This document shows, piece by piece, positions 18,232 through 27,486 of a DNA stretch of 64,000 nt. Made by a program: the position numbers and the translations under genes. Source of the stretch: Enterococcus dispar ATCC 51266 (GTDB lineage: Bacteria > Bacillota > Bacilli > Lactobacillales > Enterococcaceae); the NCBI RefSeq assembly GCF_000406945.1, contig NZ_KE136354.1:613707-677706 (forward strand), given 5' to 3'. The stretch's first letter is position 1; every line of letters begins with the position of its first letter. The notes beneath the pieces were generated by a model. That model worked only from the letters and a program-made list of their open reading frames with translations. It was not told the origin of the DNA and did not search any database.

Positions 18232-18442
18232 TTATTTACCATTTTTATTGTTGTTAATCTGTCCCATTTCAATGATGTTCATGCATAAAGGGCATGGACA
18301 TGGAGGGCATAATCATGATAAGGAAGAGGACCATACTAAGCATACAGAAGCCAATCATGAATTGATACTTTTGAGAAAACAAACAGAACAATTAAAAGAA
18401 GAAGTGTCAATTTTAAAAAATTTAGTTAAGGAGCGAATCTAA
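18215..18442 (+). CDS. Small membrane protein with His-rich segment and coiled coil (twin 1)
   Basis: 75 residues; AAGGAGG upstream and 17-base overlap with lgt. One hydrophobic span (NYLPFLLLLICPISMMFM) is followed by a His/Gly metal-binding-like stretch (HKGHGHGGHNHDKEEDHTKH) and an amphipathic helix (LRKQTEQLKEEVSILKNLV) likely to form a coiled coil. It shares the CPI-x-M-F-M-x-K-G core with the next gene. The His stretch and location suggest copper binding at the membrane; this is inferred. Confidence 0.8.
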   Translation: METILNYLPFLLLLICPISMMFMHKGHGHGGHNHDKEEDHTKHTEANHELILLRKQTEQLKEEVSILKNLVKERI

Positions 18443-18621
18443 TGCAGTGGCTATTACTTTTACTTTGTCCTATCATGATGATTTTTATGATGAAAGGAAT
18501 GCACTCAGTTGCTAAAAGTGACAATGATGATCCAATGATGAAAAAGGAATTGGAAAATCTAAAAGCTCAAAATGAAATTTTAAGTAGCGAGTTAAGTGAT
18601 TTAAAATCTAAATTGAAATAG
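18442..18621 (+). CDS. Small membrane protein with Met-rich span and coiled coil (twin 2)
   Basis: 59 residues, ATG at 18442 overlapping the last base of the previous gene's stop. AAGGAG lies upstream. A Met-rich span (LLLLLCPIMMIFMMKGMH) and a helical tail (KKELENLKAQNEILSSELSDLKSKLK) give the same plan as the preceding protein, with Met replacing His around the K-G. A terminator follows at once. The twin arrangement suggests duplication and possibly a hetero-oligomer. Function unknown. Confidence 0.75.
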   Translation: MQWLLLLLCPIMMIFMMKGMHSVAKSDNDDPMMKKELENLKAQNEILSSELSDLKSKLK

Positions 18622-18625
18622 GAAA

Positions 18626-18650
18626 ACAGCCCAAAAAGTTTTTGGGCTGT
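18626..18650 (+). terminator. Terminator of the lgt operon
   Basis: Inverted repeat with 12-base arms (ACAGCCCAAAAA and its complement) around one base, followed by ATTTTCT. It ends the lgt-twin1-twin2 operon. Confidence 0.8.
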
Positions 18651-18683
18651 ATTTTCTCAAAATCCTTTCTGCAAGTATAATAG

Positions 18684-18711
18684 TTGACATTCTAAAATAA
18701 TCAGTTATTAT
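18684..18711 (+). promoter_or_regulatory. copB promoter
   Basis: TTGACA (18684-18689) and TATTAT (18706-18711) with 16-base spacing. The predicted transcription start falls just before the cop box. Confidence 0.65.
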
Positions 18712-18729
18712 TAGTGTGAACATATCGTT

Positions 18730-18739
18730 TACAAATGTA
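18730..18739. promoter_or_regulatory. cop box (TACANNTGTA) upstream of copB
   Basis: TACAAATGTA matches the CopY-type operator consensus exactly. It lies between the copB promoter and start codon, where bound repressor would block transcription. It is the only exact copy I found in the copper island. Confidence 0.75.
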
Positions 18740-18775
18740 GTCGTTTTTGAAGTTGAATTTAAGGAGGAACGTAAC

Positions 18776-20869
18776 ATGTCTAATAAAGAAACTCATTCTC
18801 AACATAATGGACATCATCATGCTACCATGAATCACGAAGATCATCACAATGGACATGATCATGAAAAAATGCATCATACAAATCATGAACATGGGGGAAT
18901 GGACCATTCAATGCACATGGGTAATCTTAAAGTAAAATTCATTGTATCTCTTTTTCTTTCCATCCCAATTATTCTATTATCTCCAATGATGGGTGGAAAA
19001 CTGCCATTCCAATTAACTTTTCAAGGATCTGAGTGGATAGTTCTAATCTTAGCTTCAATATTATTCTTTTACGGTGGCATGCCTTTTTTAAAAGGGGCTA
19101 AAATGGAATTAGAAATGAAGAATCCAGCAATGATGACATTAATTTCATTAGGTATATCTGTTGCTTACATATACAGTGTATATGCTTTTATTGCTAATAA
19201 TATAACAAAGAGTAATACTCACGTAATGGATTTCTTCTGGGAGCTTGCTACATTGATATTAATTATGCTATTAGGACACTGGATAGAAATGAATGCTATT
19301 AGCAACGCTGGCAATGCGCTCCAAAAAATGGCAGAATTACTACCTAACTCGGCAATAATAGTAGATGAATCTGGCAATACTAAAGAAGTTGATCTGAAAG
19401 ACGTTCAAGTGGGAGAAAGAGTACTTGTAAAAGCAGGTGAAAAGATTCCAACTGATGGAGTTATTGTAGCCGGAAATACCAATGTCAATGAATCTATGGT
19501 AACTGGTGAGTCAAAAGATGTACAAAAAGGATTGAATGATAAGGTTATTGGTGGATCGGTAAATGGTTCAGGTACAATAACCGTAGAAGTAACGGGAACA
19601 GGAGAATCTGGTTATCTTTCACAAGTTATGGAATTAGTAAGTAACGCTCAGAAAGAGAAATCTAGAGTGGAATCCTTATCAGATAAAGTTGCAAAACTTT
19701 TATTTTATGTTGCATTGATTGTCGGTATTGGCGCGTTCATAATTTGGATGGTCCTTACAGGTGATTTGAATATAGCTCTAGAAAGAATGGTTACTGTGTT
19801 AATAATCGCTTGTCCACACGCATTAGGACTTGCTATACCTTTAGTAACAGCTAGATCCACTTCACTGGGAGCGAAGAATGGTTTATTGATTAAGAACCGT
19901 CAAGCACTGGAAGTTGCCAAAAAAGTTGATGTTATTATGATGGATAAAACAGGAACTTTGACTGAGGGTAATTTTGCAGTTAATGAGTATCTTTCATTTA
20001 GCACTCAGTACACTGAAGAACAAGTACTTGAATTCATGGCAGCACTTGAGCAAAATTCCAGTCATCCACTTTCAGTTGGTGTATTGAAAAAGATAGATGA
20101 ACTACAGTTGACTATTCCAAAAGCAGAAGATGTAACAAATTTACCTGGTATTGGTTTGGAAGGTCGAGTTAATGGAAAAGATATAAAAATTGTTAGTGTT
20201 TCTTATTTAAACAAGAAAAGTATTTCGTATGATAAACAGATGTTTAATGATCTATCTAATCAAGGAAATTCAATTAGCTTTCTACTTTTGGATGATCAGA
20301 GTATTGGCCTAGTAGCACAAGGAGATCAAATAAAACCGGAAGCAAAACTCATGGTTGAAAAAATGAAGGCCAGAGGGATTAAACCTGTAATGTTAACAGG
20401 GGATAATAAGCAAGTTGCTTCAGTTGTTGCAAAACAATTAGGAATCGACGATGTTCACGCAGAACTTATGCCAGAGGATAAAGAAAAAATTGTAAAAGAA
20501 TATAAAGATAAGAACTTAATAGTTATGATGGTTGGTGATGGAGTCAATGATGCTCCAAGTTTAGTAAGAGCGAGCATTGGAGTGGCTATTGGTGCCGGGA
20601 CCGATGTGGCGATAGATTCAGCAGATGTTATTTTGGTGAAAAGTAACCCTTCTGATATATTACATTTTCTATCATTAGCAAAGAATACTCAAAGAAAGAT
20701 GGTACAGAACTTATGGTGGGGAGCAGGCTATAATATTTTAGCAATACCATTGGCTGCTGGGATATTGGCAAGCTGGGGTATTATTCTTAGCCCGGCTATT
20801 GGAGCTATCTTCATGTCACTGAGTACGGTTATAGTTGCTATAAATGCTATGCTACTAAAGATTGATTAA
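18776..20869 (+). CDS. copB: CopB-type copper P1B-ATPase with His/Met-rich N-terminus
   Basis: 697 residues from ATG 18776, with AAGGAGG 8 bases upstream. The first ~55 residues are His/Met-rich ([23 protein letters not shown]) in place of an HMA domain. The core shows CPH (Cys346-Pro-His348), DKTGT with Asp390, SSHPLSVG and [14 protein letters not shown] plus a His-rich start define the CopB subfamily, which exports copper (or silver). It is transcribed alone from a promoter with a cop box and ends at a terminator near 20955. Confidence 0.94.
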   Translation: MSNKETHSQHNGHHHATMNHEDHHNGHDHEKMHHTNHEHGGMDHSMHMGNLKVKFIVSLFLSIPIILLSPMMGGKLPFQLTFQGSEWIVLILASILFFYGGMPFLKGAKMELEMKNPAMMTLISLGISVAYIYSVYAFIANNITKSNTHVMDFFWELATLILIMLLGHWIEMNAISNAGNALQKMAELLPNSAIIVDESGNTKEVDLKDVQVGERVLVKAGEKIPTDGVIVAGNTNVNESMVTGESKDVQKGLNDKVIGGSVNGSGTITVEVTGTGESGYLSQVMELVSNAQKEKSRVESLSDKVAKLLFYVALIVGIGAFIIWMVLTGDLNIALERMVTVLIIACPHALGLAIPLVTARSTSLGAKNGLLIKNRQALEVAKKVDVIMMDKTGTLTEGNFAVNEYLSFSTQYTEEQVLEFMAALEQNSSHPLSVGVLKKIDELQLTIPKAEDVTNLPGIGLEGRVNGKDIKIVSVSYLNKKSISYDKQMFNDLSNQGNSISFLLLDDQSIGLVAQGDQIKPEAKLMVEKMKARGIKPVMLTGDNKQVASVVAKQLGIDDVHAELMPEDKEKIVKEYKDKNLIVMMVGDGVNDAPSLVRASIGVAIGAGTDVAIDSADVILVKSNPSDILHFLSLAKNTQRKMVQNLWWGAGYNILAIPLAAGILASWGIILSPAIGAIFMSLSTVIVAINAMLLKID

Positions 20870-20954
20870 AATATCATTTCAAATTAGTGCTCTGAGAATT
20901 GTATAAAATGCTTTAAATACTCTATTTCTATTGTAATTAATAACATAACTTTTT

Positions 20955-20984
20955 CGGAGTAGTATTTTTCTACTCCGTTTTTTT
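20955..20984 (+). terminator. Terminator downstream of copB
   Basis: CGGAGTAG and CTACTCCG arms (20955-20962, 20970-20977) followed by seven T. Confidence 0.85.
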
Positions 20985-21499
20985 CAATGAAGTTTAAAGA
21001 TAGGATCATTTTTTCTAGAAAACGCCATTGTAGTAAAACATAAGAGTGAACTAGTAATCTAAACAATTATTTTATAATATGGATTTCGTTTTTTATGATC
21101 TTAAGGCTTTTCCAAAAGCCTTAAGATCATAAAAAAAACCATAAGATCAGTTTGTTAAAACATTGACTTTAGGGAATTTATGTTTTGTTAATTTCGTGAT
21201 ATTAATATGAAAAGTTACTTTTGGGTCAGCCTCTTTTAAGTTGAATTAACCTTGATTTATTTTATGGATAACAGTAATAATTTCTGCAAGTGTGTTGATT
21301 TAAGTAAAAAAATGGTATTTCCACACTATTTAAAGTTTATAAAATAGATTTAGTGACTACTTAATAGAGAGTTGAAATCATGCGTTATAACAATTCTCCT
21401 AGTGATAATATAGTAAAATTTCTTTTTAAATATTCTTTCCCGGTAAAATTTTTTATAAAAAGAGAACTACTTTCATCTGCAAGAGCAAGGTTGACAAAT
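20985..21499. other. Non-coding stretch between copB and the NusG-II gene
   Basis: No supported gene. AT-rich DNA with a very long palindrome at 21089-21136; otherwise nothing recognised. Confidence 0.5.
21089..21136. repeat. Near-perfect 48-bp palindrome
   Basis: Two 23-base arms (21089-21111, 21114-21136) with only two central bases. The core TGATCTTAAGGC is repeated in part nearby (ATAAGATCA at about 21140). The T-run and A-run at the ends would let it work as a terminator in either direction. It could also be an element end. Confidence 0.7.
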
Positions 21500-21774
21500 A
21501 CAATTTTTTCTTAAAACTTCTCTCATTAGCTCATCAATTAATTGAGAGATCTAGTCTTTGAAAGATTTGTTGTTGTAATTCTTCATATGGTTCCAACTAT
21601 TAACGGTTTCTACTTTTATATTTTTTAAAGACTCGTTACTAAGTTGGTTATTAGCTGTTACAGCCAATCCTTTAAAAAAAATCGTTATCAAAAGAGATAA
21701 AACTATGGTCCTAATTTTATCTCTTTTTTTGTTTGTAATTTGTCACTTGACTGTTTGTCAAAATCCTTGTTCAT
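21500..21774 (-). pseudogene. Possible decayed small gene upstream of nothing functional
   Basis: An ATG at 21774 with GGAGG upstream gives 23 codons (MNKDFDKQSSDKLQTKKEIKLG) before a stop at 21703. After a frame change the minus strand again reads coding-like text (ITIFFKGLAVTANNQLSNES, IKVETVNSW). It follows the NusG-II gene on the same strand. This looks like a disrupted gene for a small membrane or secreted protein. Evidence is weak. Confidence 0.3.
21691..21730. terminator. Hairpin with T-run
   Basis: Arms AAAGAGATAAAA (21691-21702) and its complement (21715-21726) followed by T residues to 21730. It lies within the decayed segment, so its role is uncertain. Confidence 0.45.
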
Positions 21775-21846
21775 CTGTAGCAATCCTCCATAATTCAAGT
21801 TCTGTATTGATAAATTGATGTTGAGCAGTGTAGGCATGAAAAAATT

Positions 21847-22257
21847 TCAGTAAATTAATGGATTTTCATCAACACCTAATACTTCAATAATAAGTTTATG
21901 GGGAAGACAGATACTCGTATCACCTGGTCTACTAATCCAACTAGTACGAACTGCAACTTGGTCTGGGCTGTTATCTTCTTTAACTCGAATTTTTCCAGGA
22001 GCAACTTCAATAATGTTATATTTCTCTTTGGCCGGGTAATAAGTTTTCTCAAACGATTTTTTGGTAGTAGTTAAGTTAAACTCATCTACTATTTTCCCAT
22101 CGATTTTAACTACTGCAATAACTTCTGTCATTTTATTTGAATCACTTTTGACAGACGCTTTCCAAGCAGCAATGCCTACGGGAGAAAATGAAGAGATTGA
22201 TATCAGGATAATGAGGATAATATCCCAAGGTTTTAACATTTTTCTAAAACTATGCAT
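21847..22257 (-). CDS. NusG domain II-containing secreted/membrane protein
   Basis: 136 residues. An N-terminal span (KPWDIILIILISISSFSPVGIAAW) precedes a small beta domain ending in SWISRPGDTSICLPHKLIIEV, the hallmark of NusG domain II proteins. In Firmicutes these usually sit with FMN-binding and ApbE flavin-transfer genes in extracytoplasmic electron-transfer clusters. Here it stands alone next to a decayed ORF, so the cluster may have been lost. Function is unproven for the family. Confidence 0.8.
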   Translation of the reverse strand: MHSFRKMLKPWDIILIILISISSFSPVGIAAWKASVKSDSNKMTEVIAVVKIDGKIVDEFNLTTTKKSFEKTYYPAKEKYNIIEVAPGKIRVKEDNSPDQVAVRTSWISRPGDTSICLPHKLIIEVLGVDENPLIY

Positions 22258-22507
22258 ATTTATTATCTCCTATATTAACTTTCTATATCATACATTACAA
22301 TTATGTGATTTTTATGGAGCTTTCAAATTTTTACATAAAATCTCCATAACTATTAGTTACCTTAATTCTAACTTCAGAGTTTAATAGATATAGTTTTTCG
22401 TTTTAAAGGGTAATATTTCCCAAAAATATAAAGTTTGAAAGGAGGATTAATAAAATTAATGAACTCTGACAATTTTAAGTAAAACAGGAAAGAAGTGAAA
22501 GATTAGT

Positions 22508-23779
22508 TTGAAGAAGTCGCTTATTTTAGTATCTTTAGTAGTCTTACTCTCAGTTTTTGGTAACAGTACTTTTGCTGCTGCACAAACAATTGATGAAAAA
22601 ATACAAGAAAAAGATAGAGAAATCGAAACTATTGTTAAAGATCAGCAGTCAGCAGAAACTTATTTGGCAGAATTGAATAACCGAATTTCTACTCTACAAA
22701 ATGAATACCAAAATGCGTTAAATGAGAAAAACTCTCTTGAAGAAGAGCTTAACAGTTTGGGAAATGAAATTACTGAGCTTGAACAAAAGATTGAACGTAG
22801 AGACGAAGTGATAGATAAACAAGCCAGAAATGCGCAAGTGAATCAATTAAACGGGTCCGTTCTTTCATTATTGATCAATTCAGAATCTTTAACTGATGTT
22901 GTTAATAAAACAATAGGCATGGCAAAACTTGTAAATGCAAATAACGAGATAATGAGTGCCCAAAAAGATGACAAAGAAAAATTAGAAATATTAGAAAATG
23001 ATATTGAAAATAAATTAATTGAGGCTGAAAAAAAGACGAATGAATTAGAAGAGAAAGAAATGGCCCTTGCAAATGACAAATTAGACCAAGATATTAAGAT
23101 AAAAGGAATCTCTGCAACTTTGGCAACTGAAAAAGCTGAAAAAGAAAAGTTTGAAATTCAAAAAATTGAAGCTGAAAAAAAGAAGCAGGAAGAGCTAAGA
23201 GTTTTAGAGGAAGAGAAGAGAAAAGAAGCCGAAGCACAAGCGATATTAGAAGCCCAAGAAGCTGAATTAATAAAAAAAGAAACGTCTAATGTAAATTCAA
23301 CTAATCAAGTTGTTGATTCTAAACCTTCAATAAGCAATCCTAATATAACTGATGTGAAACCAGCACCAACCCCAAGTACATCAGGGTGGGGAGCACCAGT
23401 ATCTAACATTATTGTGACAAGTCCATTTGGTTCTAGACCAGACCCTACTGGTATCTCTGGAACTTTTCATAAGGGGATCGACATGGGTGGTACATCAAAT
23501 ACTCCAATTCTAGCAACTAGGAGTGGAACTGTTTTGCAAGCAGCTTTTGAAGCAACTGCAGGAAATTACATTATTATCGATCATGGTGACGGCTACTATT
23601 CATACTATTTTCATATGAGTAGCCTTGTCGCATCTGCAGGACAAACAGTTAGTGCTGGACAGACTATCGGTGTGATGGGAACAACAGGAAATTCTACAGG
23701 CGTTCATCTCCATTTTAGTGTAGCAACAAGTCAAAATTGGACTGGATTTGTTGATCCTGCACCTTTACTTGGAATATAG
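22508..23779 (+). CDS. Secreted M23 (LytM) peptidase with coiled-coil region
   Basis: 423 residues from TTG 22508; the ribosome binding site is weak. A signal peptide (ILVSLVVLLSVFGNSTFAAA) is followed by a long coiled coil (about 30-260, rich in Glu/Lys), then a Ser/Pro linker and a C-terminal M23 domain. Metal-site motifs HKGIDMG, DHGDGYYSYYFHM and HLHFS are present. It should cleave peptidoglycan cross-bridges or act as an amidase activator, as EnvC/PcsB-type proteins do. The next gene, a sortase, begins directly after its stop. Confidence 0.88.
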   Translation: MKKSLILVSLVVLLSVFGNSTFAAAQTIDEKIQEKDREIETIVKDQQSAETYLAELNNRISTLQNEYQNALNEKNSLEEELNSLGNEITELEQKIERRDEVIDKQARNAQVNQLNGSVLSLLINSESLTDVVNKTIGMAKLVNANNEIMSAQKDDKEKLEILENDIENKLIEAEKKTNELEEKEMALANDKLDQDIKIKGISATLATEKAEKEKFEIQKIEAEKKKQEELRVLEEEKRKEAEAQAILEAQEAELIKKETSNVNSTNQVVDSKPSISNPNITDVKPAPTPSTSGWGAPVSNIIVTSPFGSRPDPTGISGTFHKGIDMGGTSNTPILATRSGTVLQAAFEATAGNYIIIDHGDGYYSYYFHMSSLVASAGQTVSAGQTIGVMGTTGNSTGVHLHFSVATSQNWTGFVDPAPLLGI

Positions 23780-24172
23780 ATGTATAAAAGAAGCAAACTA
23801 AAAAGAATTACTATTAATGTGTTAATGGTAGTAATGTTGGTTATTGGTTTTGGATTGATTTTCAATAATCAAATTCGATCGTACATGTTGAGTCAACGAA
23901 CGAAACAATACAATCTTACAAATTTCACTCAGGAGAAACTCGAAAAAAATTTAAAGAAATCAGGAAACTTTGATTTTGACTCTGTAGAATCAATATCAAA
24001 TGAGCTAGTATTAAAAACCCAATTTGATAATACAGAGCTTCCTGTAATTGGTGGAATTAACATACCATCAGTGAAAATATCGTTACCAGTACTTAAAGGA
24101 TTGGATAACATCTCACTTCTCACGGGAGCAGGAACTATGAAATCAAGAAGACTTTGGAATTCTTTGGCTTAG
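23780..24172 (+). pseudogene. Class A sortase, 3'-truncated at a recombination junction
   Basis: The N-terminal half of a sortase is readable: membrane anchor (ITINVLMVVMLVIGFGLIF) and the start of the barrel (LPVIGGINIPSVKISLPVLKG, LLTGAGTMK). At about 24137 the gene runs into the end of orf16 in a different frame and stops after a few foreign codons. The catalytic His, Cys (TLxTC) and Arg are all missing, so it cannot be active. Junction microhomology is ATGAAA. Confidence 0.85.
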
Positions 24173-24339
24173 ATCAAGGAGATGAAAACAACCAAAAACG
24201 CTTGCGAGATTTGGAAAACGGTCAATGCTTGATGCAAGATTTGTATGGTCGAGTGGGTGTGGTCCAAGTTCATCCAGTCTTTGAAGAACTCTTCCATGCT
24301 TTTGATACCCGTCCACCGGTTCAAGAGAGAATGGAGTGA
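24140..24339 (+). pseudogene. 3' fragment of a second VirB4-like ATPase gene (orf16)
   Basis: Only about the last 65 codons remain, without Walker motifs. From FFGLDQ to the end (PPVQERME) the protein differs from copy A at one position (Gly for Glu). Kept upstream of orf15 copy B, including the GGAG site that serves orf15. Confidence 0.88.
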
Positions 24340-24343
24340 GGGG

Positions 24344-26467
24344 ATGAAAAAGAAACTTTTTCGGATTGTGGCAATCGTTTTTATTAGCATCATCATCCTG
24401 ACAATTCTATTGAGTTTAGTCGGTACGGTAGCAGAGGCGACAGGTCTGGTTGATGATACAGTTGAAGCAGGAAATTTATATTCTCAATATTCACTGAACA
24501 ACTATCAACTAGATTTCTTTGTGGATAGTTCATGGGATTGGTTACCTTGGAATTGGGGTGATGGCTTAGGCAAGAGCGTAATGTATGGTCTTTATGCCAT
24601 TACTAATTTTATTTGGACTGTGAGTCTGTATTTGTCGAATGCCACGGGTTATGTAGTTCAAGAAGCTTACAAGTTGGATTTCATTTCAGACACAGCTGAA
24701 AGTATTGGGAAAAACATTCAAACCTTAGCCGGCATTACCGAAAATGGACTTCAGACCTCGGGTTTTTACTTTGGGTTTCTATTATTAATGATTTTAGCTC
24801 TAGGAGTTTATGTGGCGTATACGGGTCTACTCAAACGAGAAACTACCAAAGCAGTTCGAGCCGTATTAAATTTTGTGATGATTTTTCTACTTTCAGGTTC
24901 GTTCATTGCGTATGCGCCCACCTATATCACAAAAATCAATGACTTTAGCTCAGATGTTAGTGAAGCGTCCCTTACCCTTGGGACCGAGATTGTTGTACCG
25001 AATTCGGAAAGCCAAGGAAAAGATAGTGTGGACTTGATTCGAGATAGCTTGTTTTCCATTCAAGTCCAACAACCCTGGTTACTATTGCAATTTGATGATT
25101 CCAACATAGAAGAAATTGGCGAAGACCGGGTCAACAAGATTCTATCTGTAAGTCCAGATGAAAACAAAGGCAAAGATCGGGAAGAAGCAGTCAAAGCGGA
25201 GATTGAAGACAATGACAATGCGAATTTAAGTATCACCAAGACCATGAACCGATTAGGGACCGTGGTCTTTTTGGTGTTGTTCAACATTGGTATCTCCTTC
25301 TTTGTTTTTCTACTGACAGGGATTATGTTATTCTCGCAAATTCTCTTCATTATCTTTGCGATGTTTCTTCCTATCAGTTTTTTATTGTCCATGTTGCCAA
25401 CTTATGAAAGTTTGGGAAAGAAGGCGATTATTCGCTTATTTAATACGATTATGATGCGAGCGGGAGTAACATTAGTCATTACGACTGCATTTAGTATTTC
25501 CACGATGTTTTTCAACATTTCCGCAACCTATCCATTCTTTATGGTAGCCTTTCTACAAATTGTGACCTTTGCCGGCATCTATTTCAAATTGGGTGACATT
25601 ATGAGTATGTTCAATCTCCAAAGTAATGATAGCCAATCAATGGGCAGACGTGTTATGCGGAAACCCCAAATGTTAATGAATCGAAAATTGCGGCAACTCA
25701 ATCGAAATGTAGGGCGAACTTTAGCTTTTGGTGGAGGTGCAGTAGTTGGAAATAAGTTGTCAAAGGAACAATCGAAATCCAAATTTAAGCCATCCGGTTC
25801 TGCTCTACGAAAGAATTCACGATTAGCTAACGATCACGAGGTACCATCTGACTTGAATAAGGAAAATCCAATTTCAAATAATAAAAAACAATCTCGAATG
25901 AATTTGGCCGGGAGAAAAATAGGCAAAGTTCTGGATACCCAAGCTTTGGTGAAAGATAAGACCAAACAAGTAAAGGATCAGGTACGAAATACACCAACTA
26001 ACTTGAAATGCAACCTCTATAAAGGAATCGAAAAGACGAAAAAAGCACCAGAAGAGTTCAAGCGTGGACTGGTTCAAGAAAAAGCAGATCGAGGAGAGTT
26101 ACGAGAAAAGCAACGACAACGTAGAGACGAGAAAATGGCTGAAAAGCGTAAAGTATTAAACGAAACAGGGAATCGCCATGGGAAAAGAAGGGAAAATGTT
26201 TCAATAGATAAAGCGGCTCAATCTCAAAAAGATAGGACGCTGAAAAAAGAAGCACCAAAGCGGACTAAGAGAGTAAATTCGAATTCCGAAATCAAACGAA
26301 AACTCGCTAGTCAAGAAATCATTTCAAAAGGGAAAAGCCAATCATCAAGTAAGAAAAATTATTTCCAACAAGTGAAACAGCGGTCTACTCTTTCAAAGCG
26401 AACCAATCAAAAAGTACAAAAAAGAATGAATCCCCATCCGAAATCAAGGTCGGGTGAGAAAAAATGA
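24344..26467 (+). CDS. Conjugation membrane protein Orf15, second copy
   Basis: 707 residues, identical in length to copy A. ATG 24344 has the same GGAG spacing. The membrane part (residues 1-450) is nearly the same as copy A. The basic tail varies more (for example SKFKPSGSALRKNSRLAN). It could supply channel subunits if transcribed, but its normal upstream genes are missing and the reading from a promoter is unclear. Confidence 0.9.
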   Translation: MKKKLFRIVAIVFISIIILTILLSLVGTVAEATGLVDDTVEAGNLYSQYSLNNYQLDFFVDSSWDWLPWNWGDGLGKSVMYGLYAITNFIWTVSLYLSNATGYVVQEAYKLDFISDTAESIGKNIQTLAGITENGLQTSGFYFGFLLLMILALGVYVAYTGLLKRETTKAVRAVLNFVMIFLLSGSFIAYAPTYITKINDFSSDVSEASLTLGTEIVVPNSESQGKDSVDLIRDSLFSIQVQQPWLLLQFDDSNIEEIGEDRVNKILSVSPDENKGKDREEAVKAEIEDNDNANLSITKTMNRLGTVVFLVLFNIGISFFVFLLTGIMLFSQILFIIFAMFLPISFLLSMLPTYESLGKKAIIRLFNTIMMRAGVTLVITTAFSISTMFFNISATYPFFMVAFLQIVTFAGIYFKLGDIMSMFNLQSNDSQSMGRRVMRKPQMLMNRKLRQLNRNVGRTLAFGGGAVVGNKLSKEQSKSKFKPSGSALRKNSRLANDHEVPSDLNKENPISNNKKQSRMNLAGRKIGKVLDTQALVKDKTKQVKDQVRNTPTNLKCNLYKGIEKTKKAPEEFKRGLVQEKADRGELREKQRQRRDEKMAEKRKVLNETGNRHGKRRENVSIDKAAQSQKDRTLKKEAPKRTKRVNSNSEIKRKLASQEIISKGKSQSSSKKNYFQQVKQRSTLSKRTNQKVQKRMNPHPKSRSGEKK

Positions 26468-27468
26468 ATGTAAAGAAAGTAAGTGCCATTTCGCTAGCTT
26501 TTCTGACCATCTCCTTTATGGGCATCTTGATGTGTGTGGGCTTGTTGTTTGGGGAAGACAGTGAAGGAAGTGATAGTTCTGGCACTACTCCTGGGGGAAG
26601 TAGTGTCTCAGAAGAAGTATTGAAACACCGTACAATGGTGGAAAAATATGCTAAAGAATCGGATATCTCAGAGTATGTCCCAATTCTTTTGGCGATTATT
26701 CAAGTGGAATCTGGTGGCACAATGGAAGACGTTATGCAGAGTTCTGAGTCAGCCGGCTTACCACCGAATTCATTAAGTACCGAGGCATCCATCAAACAAG
26801 GGTGTCTCTATTTTGCGTCTTTGGTTAAGCGTTCTAAAGAATTAGGTTGCGATCAAGATAGTATCATTCAGGCCTATAACTATGGTGGCGGGTATCTGGA
26901 TTATGTTGCGAAAAACGGGAAGAAGCACAGTTTTGCTTTAGCAGAATCTTTTTCAAAGGGAAAATCAGGTGGTCAAAAAGTCGATTACCCAAATCCCATC
27001 GCGGTTAAAGAAAATGGTGGTTGGCGGTATAACTATGGCAATATGTTTTATTGCTTATTAGTGAAGCAATACCTAACTACAACACAGTTTGATGATAAAA
27101 CCGTCCAAAGAATTTTTGACGAGGCGTTTAAGTATGAAGGAACAGCTTATGTATTTGGTGGATCAAGTCCCGAAACGGGGTTTGATTGTAGTGGATTGAC
27201 CCAATGGTGTTATGCCAAAGTTGGTTTGAAACTCCCACGGGTGGCTCAGGATCAATATGATGTCATGACCCATATTGATCTAAAAGATGCCAAACCAGGT
27301 GATTTGGTTTTCTTTCATTCAACCTATGATGCCGGTACTTATGTAACCCATGTCGGTATTTATGCAGGGGAGAATCGCATGTATCACGCGGGAGATCCAG
27401 TAGGTTGGACGAATCTAACGGAAAACTATTGGCAGCAGCATCTTATCGGAGCTGGACGGTACAAATAA
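26464..27468 (+). CDS. CwlT/Orf14-type cell-wall hydrolase, second copy
   Basis: 334 residues; ATGA overlap with orf15 copy B. Keeps the muramidase-like motif IIQVESGG and NlpC/P60 motifs GFDCSGL, THVGIY and YHAGD, so both catalytic domains look intact. Differences from copy A are scattered substitutions. Confidence 0.92.
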   Translation: MNVKKVSAISLAFLTISFMGILMCVGLLFGEDSEGSDSSGTTPGGSSVSEEVLKHRTMVEKYAKESDISEYVPILLAIIQVESGGTMEDVMQSSESAGLPPNSLSTEASIKQGCLYFASLVKRSKELGCDQDSIIQAYNYGGGYLDYVAKNGKKHSFALAESFSKGKSGGQKVDYPNPIAVKENGGWRYNYGNMFYCLLVKQYLTTTQFDDKTVQRIFDEAFKYEGTAYVFGGSSPETGFDCSGLTQWCYAKVGLKLPRVAQDQYDVMTHIDLKDAKPGDLVFFHSTYDAGTYVTHVGIYAGENRMYHAGDPVGWTNLTENYWQQHLIGAGRYK

Positions 27469-27486
27469 GAGAAAAGAGGAAAAATA

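Noticed and set aside
20884..21066. 60-codon minus-strand frame after copB
   Set aside because: It spans the copB terminator and has no ribosome binding site.
22459..22482. Seven-codon ORF with AGGAGG upstream of the M23 gene
   Set aside because: Spacing of 14 bases is too long and nothing else supports translation.
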